10,385 nt of DNA, taken from NCBI GenBank assembly GCA_902796565.1, contig CADBPP010000291.1:1-10385 (forward strand), in the 5' to 3' direction. Each line of letters begins with the position of its first letter. Position 1 is the first letter of the stretch. Positions 1 to 5,986 of the stretch are shown piece by piece. The notes under the pieces were generated by a model. The model was not told where the DNA came from, searched no databases, and saw only the letters and a list, made by a program, of their open reading frames with translations. The DNA is from an uncultured Eubacteriales bacterium (GTDB lineage: Bacteria; Bacillota; Clostridia; Eubacteriales; Anaerofustaceae). The position numbers and the translations under genes were made by a program.

Positions 1-1025
1 CCGTCGTCCGCCAGGAGCTTCGATACGCTTTCGGTGAGCCTTTCGGAAAGATCCTCCTCATCCTCGCACATTATCGCCGCTCCCTTCTCCACGTTCGCCA
101 GGGCGTTAAGCCTCTGGTGATCGTTGGGGGCGTGCTTGAGGGGCACATATATGGTGGCCACTCCCACATGGTTGATCTCCGAGATGGTGGTGGCTCCGCT
201 GCGGGAAACGATGAGGTCCGCCGCGTTCATCAGTACCGGCATGTCGTTGCGGTAATCGGAGACGGTCACGTTCGGAAAACGCTTCTCGTCTATGCCGAGA
301 GAGGCCAGGTCCTTTCTGACCTGCTCGTAGTTCTCCCCTCCCGTGATGAAGAATATCCGGTTGGACTTATCCCTGCCGACTTTGTCGATCATTCCGACCA
401 CCGCGTCGTTGAGGCTCTGGGCTCCGAGGCTTCCGCCGAAAATGAGCACCATCTTCTCGTCCCTGGTGAGGCCGAGCTCCTTTCTCGCGCTGATGCGGTC
501 CCAGTCGTCGAATTCTCCCCTGAGGGGATTTCCGGTGATGACGCAGGCGTCCTGCTTCTTCATGTACTGCCGGCTCTCCTCAAAGGAGATGCAGATGCGG
601 TCCGCCATGTATGAAAGAAGCTTGTTGGTCCGCCCGGGTATCACGTTCTGCTCCAGGATCATGGAAGGATAACCCATAAGGTGGGCGCTGAGCACCACGG
701 GAGCGCATACGAAACCTCCGGTCCCGATGACCACCGAGGGCTTGAAGCGGCGTATGATGCCCATGGACTGGAACACGCTTTTCGTGATGTTTATGGTGGA
801 CTTGACGTCATCCATGAAAGTGGAATAGCTTTCGTAATTGTCCGCGTCTATGTCCACGAGATCATAGCCCGCCTCGGGAACTATCTTGTTCTCCAGGGAG
901 AGCTCATAGGTGCAGCCCACGAAGAGGAACTGCCAGTCCGGATGACGCCTTTTCAGTTCGTCCGCGACGGCTATGCCGGGATAGATATGGCCTCCGGTGC
1001 CGCCGCAGGATATGAGTACCTTCAT
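1..1025 (-). CDS. murG: MurG, UDP-GlcNAc:lipid I N-acetylglucosaminyltransferase (C-terminus cut by window edge)
   Basis: MurG transfers GlcNAc from UDP-GlcNAc to lipid I on the inner face of the membrane, giving lipid II. Translating from the ATG at 1025 gives 341 full codons still open at position 1. The family is about 355-370 residues, so only a short C-terminal tail is missing. Visible motifs are the N-terminal G-loop GGTGGHIYP (residues 8-16), a second G-loop GTGGFVCAPVV (101-111), EQNVIPGRTNKLL (125-137), FGGSLGAQSLN (196-206) and the UDP-GlcNAc site SRSGATTISE (274-283) followed by NDHQRLNA (301-308). An oddity is that the usual HEQN reads LEQN (residue 124 is Leu). The segment after FVG (35-37) also departs from the usual family pattern. 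The gene starts 16 bases after the ftsW stop. An AAGGAG site lies 10 bases before the ATG, partly within a small potential hairpin. Identity is secure. Confidence 0.97.
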   Translation of the reverse strand, partial: MKVLISCGGTGGHIYPGIAVADELKRRHPDWQFLFVGCTYELSLENKIVPEAGYDLVDIDADNYESYSTFMDDVKSTINITKSVFQSMGIIRRFKPSVVIGTGGFVCAPVVLSAHLMGYPSMILEQNVIPGRTNKLLSYMADRICISFEESRQYMKKQDACVITGNPLRGEFDDWDRISARKELGLTRDEKMVLIFGGSLGAQSLNDAVVGMIDKVGRDKSNRIFFITGGENYEQVRKDLASLGIDEKRFPNVTVSDYRNDMPVLMNAADLIVSRSGATTISEINHVGVATIYVPLKHAPNDHQRLNALANVEKGAAIMCEDEEDLSERLTESVSKLLADD

Positions 1026-1026
1026 T

Positions 1027-1039
1027 GGAGGAATGCTCC
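1027..1039 (-). promoter_or_regulatory. murG ribosome binding site within a short potential hairpin
   Basis: The murG Shine-Dalgarno GGAG (1036-1039) can pair with CTCC (1027-1030) just before the start codon, giving a 4-bp stem with a 5-base loop. The ftsW stop codon (1042-1044) lies immediately upstream, so ribosomes ending ftsW could melt it. The stem is short, and any translational effect is inference. Confidence 0.3.
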
Positions 1040-1041
1040 TT

Positions 1042-2241
1042 TCAGTTATTGGACGACTCCCCTGCTTCCTGCCTGAAAAGGTTCAGCCGGGGTATCGGAT
1101 TGTTTCTTGAAATGTTCAGTACTATGCCGATCACTGCCATGAAGCTCAGAAGGGACGAGCCTCCGTAGCTCACGAAGGGCAGGGACACGCCCGTGGAAGG
1201 GAGCAGGTTGGTGCAGACTCCCACGTTCAGGAACACCTGCAGCGCGAACAGTATGGCGCTGCCCGCGCAGAACAGCCTGGAAAATGTGCTCTTCGAGTTC
1301 AGCGCCAGGATGAACAGCCTGGATATCAGGATCAGGTAAACGAAGATGAGAGCCATGCATCCCAGAAATCCCATCTCCTCCCCTATGATGGAAAAGATGT
1401 AGTCGTTCTGGGGCTCCGGAAGGAAGCTGAGCTTAGCGATGCTCTTTCCTATCCCCCGTCCCGTGAGGCCTCCGCTTCCCAGGGCCATGATGGAGTTGGC
1501 GGGCTGCCAGCCCTCATTCAGCACATCGGTGAAGGGATCGTTCCAGGCGCTGATTCGGTCCATCCTCCACTGGTTGCTTCCTATGAACTTGTAGTACAGA
1601 AGGGCCACGGCACCCATGCCGGAGACGGCGATATACAGAAGGTTTCCTCCCGCCACGAAGTATATGCCCATTATCACGATGGCTATGATGGCCGCGGTGG
1701 TAAGGGCCGGCTGGCGGTAGATGATGTAGAACGTCATCGCCGTGAGGGCCAGGATCATCGAGAACATGTCCAGCTTCTTGATGTGGGCCATGGTGAGCTC
1801 GCAGAAGTACGCGGTGAAGCACAGTACCGCTATCTTTGTGAATTCCGCGGGCATGATCACTATGCCTCCTATGCGGAAGGCTCTGACCGCGCCGTTCACC
1901 TCCTGGCTCGAACCTGCGGATGTAAGAAGGAGTATCCCCAGCATCAGCAGCATCAGCCACGGGGAAAGGCTCTTGAGGATCTCGATGTTCATCACGCTGA
2001 GGACCATCATGACCGCGTACCCCGCCAGGAAAAACATCAGCTGCTTTTTAGCGTAGTAAAACTCATCGTAATGAGTCGTTTTGTCCATCCTGGCGACGTA
2101 CATGCTGGAGGACCAGATCATGAAGATTCCGAAGACGCACAGAAGGATCACCGTATAGAGTATCACCCTGTCCGGCTTTCTGCTTCTCTGCTGAGGTATG
2201 GCCACGATGGCTTTTCTTACGGTCTGCCTGATCTGGTTCAA
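1042..2241 (-). CDS. ftsW: FtsW/SpoVE, SEDS-family lipid II polymerase (TTG start)
   Basis: This SEDS glycosyltransferase polymerises lipid II into glycan strands at the septum, working with the class B PBP encoded upstream. The 399-residue product has about ten hydrophobic segments (roughly 27-45, 68-84, 91-110, 124-146, 159-175, 179-197, 201-220, 292-312, 324-345, 360-377). Family motifs are SGGLTGRGIGKS (256-267), FLPEPQNDYIFSIIGEE (273-289), where D280 matches the catalytic aspartate position, and LPSTGVSLPFVSYGGSSLL (347-365). Several usual residues differ: the GAxRW motif reads GAVRAF, QPSE reads MPAE, and the PDLGT-type motif reads PALTT. The start is TTG at 2239-2241. It follows an AGGAG that overlaps the murD stop, and the next ATG falls inside the first membrane helix. 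The position between murD and murG is where B. subtilis carries spoVE, so sequence alone does not separate a division role from a sporulation role. Confidence 0.95.
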   Translation of the reverse strand: MNQIRQTVRKAIVAIPQQRSRKPDRVILYTVILLCVFGIFMIWSSSMYVARMDKTTHYDEFYYAKKQLMFFLAGYAVMMVLSVMNIEILKSLSPWLMLLMLGILLLTSAGSSQEVNGAVRAFRIGGIVIMPAEFTKIAVLCFTAYFCELTMAHIKKLDMFSMILALTAMTFYIIYRQPALTTAAIIAIVIMGIYFVAGGNLLYIAVSGMGAVALLYYKFIGSNQWRMDRISAWNDPFTDVLNEGWQPANSIMALGSGGLTGRGIGKSIAKLSFLPEPQNDYIFSIIGEEMGFLGCMALIFVYLILISRLFILALNSKSTFSRLFCAGSAILFALQVFLNVGVCTNLLPSTGVSLPFVSYGGSSLLSFMAVIGIVLNISRNNPIPRLNLFRQEAGESSNN

Positions 2242-2253
2242 TGTGCTCTCCTA
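2239..2253 (-). promoter_or_regulatory. ftsW ribosome binding site and TTG start overlapping the murD stop
   Basis: On the coding strand the murD TAG (2251-2253) forms part of the AGGAG Shine-Dalgarno (2248-2252). Six bases follow, then the TTG (2239-2241). This ribosome site decides the ftsW start, because no ATG lies between it and the first membrane segment. murD and ftsW are in the same frame here, separated only by the TAG, GAG, AGC and ACA codons. Confidence 0.75.
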
Positions 2254-3612
2254 AAGCTCGTTCACGTATTCCTTGAAGAGACGTCCTCTCTGCTCGAAGT
2301 TGTCGAACATATCCCAGCTGGCGCAGGCGGGCGAAAGGAGCACCACGTCGCCGGATGATGCGGTCTGTCTGCTCTTTTCGACTGCCTCCCTGAGGCTTTC
2401 GACCCTGGTATAGTTCTTCATCCCGTGCTTTTCCGCCACCGCGATGATATCCTCCGCGGTGACTCCCATTATGAACATATGCTTTATGTCCTTCGTCTGC
2501 ATGAGATCGAACATCTCGTTGTAATCGCTTTTCTTGTCATATCCCCCGAGGATCATTATCAGGGGGCACTCGAAGGAGTTGATCGCCGTTATGGTGGCGT
2601 CGGGGTTCGTGCCCTTTGAGTCGTTGATGTAGCGCACTCCGTCCAGTTCCCTGACGAACTCCACCCTGTGCTCCACAGGGCTGAATGCGACCAGGGCCTC
2701 GGCGACCTTCGTCATGTCGTCGGTGTATACCGCGGCGCACAGAAGGGCGCACATGGCGTTGGCGATGTTGTGGGGCCCGAGGATCTTAAGCTTAGACGCC
2801 TCCGCTACTCTGCCGATGCCCTTCAGACAGATCCAGCCGTCTTCAAGGTACGCGTCGGTGTCCCTGCTTTTGAGGGAGAAGTACTTTACATCGCAGCGGG
2901 CCTTCGAAGCGAGGTTCCTTACGGTCTCGTCGTCGTAGTTCAGGATAAGGGTCCCCTCGTCCATGTTGGCGAAGACATTCGCCTTGGCCGCGATATAATT
3001 CTCCATGGTCTTGTGACGGTCCAGGTGATCCGGGGTGATATTCGTTATCACGGCGGCTTTCGGCTTCATGTATTTGAGCATGGAGAGCTGGAAGCTGCTT
3101 ATCTCCAGGGCCGCTACACTGTCGGCGCTCTCACCGGCATGGTCTATGAAGGGGTAGCCTATGTTTCCCGCCTCAAAACAGTGTCTTCCTGCGGCGTTGA
3201 TCAATGCGCAGGTGAGATACGTCGTCGTTGTCTTTCCGTTGGTGCCCGTTATGGCCACGATGTCCCCTTTGAAAAAGCTCACCGCGAATTCCACTTCGCT
3301 GATGACCTCGATGCCGTGTTCAGCGGCGCATACGCAGGCGCGGATATCGGGCGGGACTCCGGGAGAGAGGATCACAAGACCGCTCCGGGCGACTTCCTCA
3401 TCGGAGGGGTTCCTGCCGAACACGAAATCGATCCTGGGATCGTCCTTGATGCCCGCAAGGCCGTAATCCTCCTCGGAAAGGAGCTTTTCCAGGCTCTTGG
3501 AGTCGGTGAGCTTTACCTTCTTTCCCCTTTCAGCCAGAAATCTGGCGCAGGCGATGCCGCTGCGGGCCGCTCCTATCACCAGGTAATTGTCATAACCGTT
3601 AAAATAATCCAT
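2251..3612 (-). CDS. murD: MurD, UDP-N-acetylmuramoyl-L-alanine:D-glutamate ligase
   Basis: MurD is the cytoplasmic Mur ligase that adds D-glutamate to UDP-MurNAc-L-alanine using ATP. The 453-residue length is normal. An N-terminal Rossmann-like domain shows VIGAARSG (12-19). The ATP-binding P-loop GTNGKTTT lies at 123-130, NITPDHLDRH at 191-200, and K210 in YIAAK is the likely carbamylated lysine. The C-terminal domain shows HRVEF (315-319), YINDSKGTNPDAT (328-340), ILGGYDKKSDY (354-364) and SPACASWDMFDNFEQRG (427-443), all typical of MurD. The ATG at 3612 has AGGAG six bases upstream and lies 12 bases after the mraY stop. It ends in TAG, the only TAG among the complete genes here. ftsW follows after 9 bases. 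Confidence 0.98.
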   Translation of the reverse strand: MDYFNGYDNYLVIGAARSGIACARFLAERGKKVKLTDSKSLEKLLSEEDYGLAGIKDDPRIDFVFGRNPSDEEVARSGLVILSPGVPPDIRACVCAAEHGIEVISEVEFAVSFFKGDIVAITGTNGKTTTTYLTCALINAAGRHCFEAGNIGYPFIDHAGESADSVAALEISSFQLSMLKYMKPKAAVITNITPDHLDRHKTMENYIAAKANVFANMDEGTLILNYDDETVRNLASKARCDVKYFSLKSRDTDAYLEDGWICLKGIGRVAEASKLKILGPHNIANAMCALLCAAVYTDDMTKVAEALVAFSPVEHRVEFVRELDGVRYINDSKGTNPDATITAINSFECPLIMILGGYDKKSDYNEMFDLMQTKDIKHMFIMGVTAEDIIAVAEKHGMKNYTRVESLREAVEKSRQTASSGDVVLLSPACASWDMFDNFEQRGRLFKEYVNEL

Positions 3613-3624
3613 TGGTCTCTCCTC

Positions 3625-4620
3625 TCAGAAAGATATATGAGCCATGAGCATCGAGAGCATGACGCAGACTGCCGTGAATATCCAGAACACCGTCACGACC
3701 CTTGTCTCAGGCCATCCGCACAGTTCGAAATGATGATGTATGGGCGCCATTTTGAAGATCCTCCTGCCGTGGGTCAGCTTGAAATATCCCACCTGCAGGA
3801 TCACGGACACAGTCTCTATTACGAACAGCATCCCGGCGGTGACTATGAAGAGCTCCGTCCTGGTGAACACCGCCGCCACAGCCAGGGCTGCACCCAGAGC
3901 CATCGACCCGGTATCCCCCATGAAGATCCTGGCGGGATTGAAGTTGTAGCACAGAAATCCGAGGCACGCTCCCATCACCGCGGAGGGCAGCAGGGCCATT
4001 TCAGCTTCTCTGAGATAAAGGCTCAGAAGAGCGAAGAAGATCATAACGATCAGGGTGGACCCGGCAGCCAGGCCGTCCAGGCCGTCGGTGAGGTTCACCG
4101 CGTTGGTGACCGCCACCAGCACGAACATCACGAAGGGCACATATGCCCATCCGAGATCGAACTCTCCCATGGTAAAGGGCAGAAGGATCGAAGTCCCCAC
4201 CGTCTCCTTCGCGTAGAAGGCGAGGGCCAGGGCCGCGAGGATCTGCAGCACCATCTTGTGGGATGCCCTGATGCCCAGGGAAGCGTCGGTCTTCGCGCCG
4301 GAAGCCTCCACAAGGCCTTTCTGTACGACCTTTATGTAATCATCCAGGAATCCTATGAGGCCGTAGACGAATACTATCACATAACCGATGGCCAGGGCCG
4401 GAGTCCTCAGACGGTCCGTCACCAGCAGGGCGGCTCCCACGGACAGGATCATAGCCACTCCGCCCATGGTGGGGGTGCCGGCTTTCTTCAGATGGGATTC
4501 GGGACCCAGTTCCCTTTCGGCCTGTCCCATCTTGAGTCTCTGCAGCACGGGGATCAGAAGAGGCACAGAACATGCAGTCAGCGCAAAGGAGGCCAGTGCG
4601 GCCAGAAGAGATATGCTCAC
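3625..4620 (-). CDS. mraY: MraY, phospho-MurNAc-pentapeptide translocase (GTG start)
   Basis: MraY is the integral membrane enzyme that joins UDP-MurNAc-pentapeptide to undecaprenyl phosphate, giving lipid I and UMP. The 331-residue product is hydrophobic throughout. It shows KKAGTPTMGG (45-54), the aspartate pair FLDDYIK (91-97), NAVNLTDGLDGLAAG (173-187), FMGDTGSMALG (233-243) and the MraY-specific HHH loop MAPIHHHFELCGWPE (291-305). Together these exclude the related WecA/TagO enzymes, which lack the HHH loop. The start is GTG at 4618-4620, one base after the murF stop. AAGGAG lies ten bases upstream within the murF 3' end, which implies coupled translation. The N-terminus from this GTG matches the family layout: one helix, then LKMGQAERELGP (29-40). 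It is followed 12 bases later by murD. Confidence 0.98.
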   Translation of the reverse strand: MSISLLAALASFALTACSVPLLIPVLQRLKMGQAERELGPESHLKKAGTPTMGGVAMILSVGAALLVTDRLRTPALAIGYVIVFVYGLIGFLDDYIKVVQKGLVEASGAKTDASLGIRASHKMVLQILAALALAFYAKETVGTSILLPFTMGEFDLGWAYVPFVMFVLVAVTNAVNLTDGLDGLAAGSTLIVMIFFALLSLYLREAEMALLPSAVMGACLGFLCYNFNPARIFMGDTGSMALGAALAVAAVFTRTELFIVTAGMLFVIETVSVILQVGYFKLTHGRRIFKMAPIHHHFELCGWPETRVVTVFWIFTAVCVMLSMLMAHISF

Positions 4621-4621
4621 G

Positions 4622-5980
4622 TTATAAATTCTCCTTAAGACTGTTGAATACTTCTTCTAATTTTACTCCTCTTGATGCCTTAAACAAAACGGTATCCCCG
4701 GCTTTGAGGAGCTTTTTAAGCTCGGCTGCCATGCTGTCACGGTCAGGAAAGACCACGCACTCGCTTCCTCCCGAGGACAGATATCCATCCCTGTAGCTGT
4801 CGATATATTCTCCGCAGGCGATGAGAAGATCCACGCCCAGTTCGGCGGCCCGCTCTCCCGTCCTGCGGTGCAGCTGCGGCGAGAACTCGCCCAGCTCGTA
4901 CATATCCGAAGCCACGACCACCTTTCTTCCCTCTGCCCTGCGGCACAGAAAATCCATAGCCGCCGAGAAGGCTTCGTAGTTGGCGTTATAGGCGTCGTTT
5001 ATAAGGGTCATCCCGCCCGCCTGCACGATCTGCATGCGGTTGGAGGAGGGCTCAAAGCAGTTGAAGCCCGCCTGGACCTGCTCCGGGCTGAGACCGTAGA
5101 TCTCCGCCACAGCGATGGCGTTCAGGCAGTTTATGATGTTGTGGGTGCCCACGTATCCGAAGGTGAAGCGCTCGTCGCATCCCGCGTAGCGGCAGCTGAA
5201 GGAGACGCTGTCATGTCCCTGGAAGATGTCATAGGCCCTGAGATCCCCATGGTCGATGCCCACCATGACGACATCATAGGGCGTGTCCGAAATGGTGGAG
5301 AGCATGTCGTCCTCACCGTTGACGATGAGGCGGTTGCCCTCATGCATGTATGCCATGATCTCCGATTTTGCCCTGAAGATGTTTTCCCTGGAGCCCAGGA
5401 ATTCAATGTGGGCGGTGCCCACGTTGGTGATGACCGCGGTATCGGGGCGTACTATCGCCGCGTTCCCCAGGATCTCCCCGGGAGCGGACATGCTCATCTC
5501 GATCACCGCTATCTGGTGATGGTCCTCGAGATCGAACAGCGTGAGAGGCACGCCCGTGGTGCTGTTAAGGTTACCGAATGTCTTTAAGACATCATATTTC
5601 TGGGAAAGGACGCTGGCGATAAGGTCCTTGTTGGTGGTCTTTCCGGAGGAACCGGTGACCCCCACGAAGGGTATGTCAAACATGTCGCGGTATGCCGCCG
5701 CCATGTCCTGAAGGGCTTTGAATGTGTCCTCCGTGACTATCTGGCAGGCTCCGAAACAGTCCGTCTCGTGGTCGGTGATCACACATCCGGCTCCTGTCTC
5801 CACCGCCTTTTCTATGTACAGATGCCCGTCGGTGACCTCGCCCTTCAGGGCAAAGAACACGCTTCCCTGTTTTGCCAGACGGGAATCTATGCATACTGCA
5901 TCAAAGGTCTCGTCCCCCCTTCCGGAAACGATCCTTCCCCTGCACATCCTGGCGATCCGATCAAGTGTAAGACTCTTCAT
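4622..5980 (-). CDS. murF: MurF, UDP-MurNAc-tripeptide:D-Ala-D-Ala ligase
   Basis: MurF is the cytoplasmic ATP-dependent ligase that adds D-Ala-D-Ala, completing the UDP-MurNAc-pentapeptide used by MraY downstream. It is 452 residues, a normal length. The N-terminal domain has IDSRLAKQGSVFFALKGE (31-48). The P-loop is VTGSSGKTTNKDLI (108-121), followed by IEMSMSAPGEI (160-170) and ITNVGTAHIEFLGS (184-197), with K205 the probable carbamylated lysine. Then come GTHNIINCLNAIA (278-290), INDAYNANYEAF (327-338) and SDMYELGEFS (358-367). Departures from usual motifs are Asn117 where GKTTTK is typical, Tyr335 in place of the proline of NANP, and MYELG for MLELG. The ATG lies 6 bases after the PBP stop with GGAG nine bases upstream. 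The last 23 codons are strikingly AT-rich. A MurE identity is unlikely, because the NDAYNAN and ELGE motifs are MurF-specific. Confidence 0.96.
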   Translation of the reverse strand: MKSLTLDRIARMCRGRIVSGRGDETFDAVCIDSRLAKQGSVFFALKGEVTDGHLYIEKAVETGAGCVITDHETDCFGACQIVTEDTFKALQDMAAAYRDMFDIPFVGVTGSSGKTTNKDLIASVLSQKYDVLKTFGNLNSTTGVPLTLFDLEDHHQIAVIEMSMSAPGEILGNAAIVRPDTAVITNVGTAHIEFLGSRENIFRAKSEIMAYMHEGNRLIVNGEDDMLSTISDTPYDVVMVGIDHGDLRAYDIFQGHDSVSFSCRYAGCDERFTFGYVGTHNIINCLNAIAVAEIYGLSPEQVQAGFNCFEPSSNRMQIVQAGGMTLINDAYNANYEAFSAAMDFLCRRAEGRKVVVASDMYELGEFSPQLHRRTGERAAELGVDLLIACGEYIDSYRDGYLSSGGSECVVFPDRDSMAAELKKLLKAGDTVLFKASRGVKLEEVFNSLKENL

Positions 5981-5986
5981 TGTTTT

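Noticed and set aside
117..1076. Plus-strand open frames across the murG region (117-614, 343-672, 681-1076)
   Set aside because: The minus-strand frame through this region is a continuous MurG with all family motifs; the plus-strand frames show none.
2251..2253. Reassigned TAG codon giving a natural MurD-FtsW fusion
   Set aside because: A good Shine-Dalgarno and start follow, both proteins are full length on their own, and no other gene contains an in-frame TAG.
2668..4638. A 656-codon open frame on the plus strand across murD and mraY
   Set aside because: It lies antisense to two clear genes, is rich in His, Arg and Gly with no recognisable domain, and is explained by the strong third-position bias of the minus-strand genes.
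4618..4690. An internal promoter for mraY in the AT-rich murF end
   Set aside because: The best -10-like TATAAC directly abuts the GTG and would start transcription inside mraY; no convincing -35/-10 pair was found further upstream.
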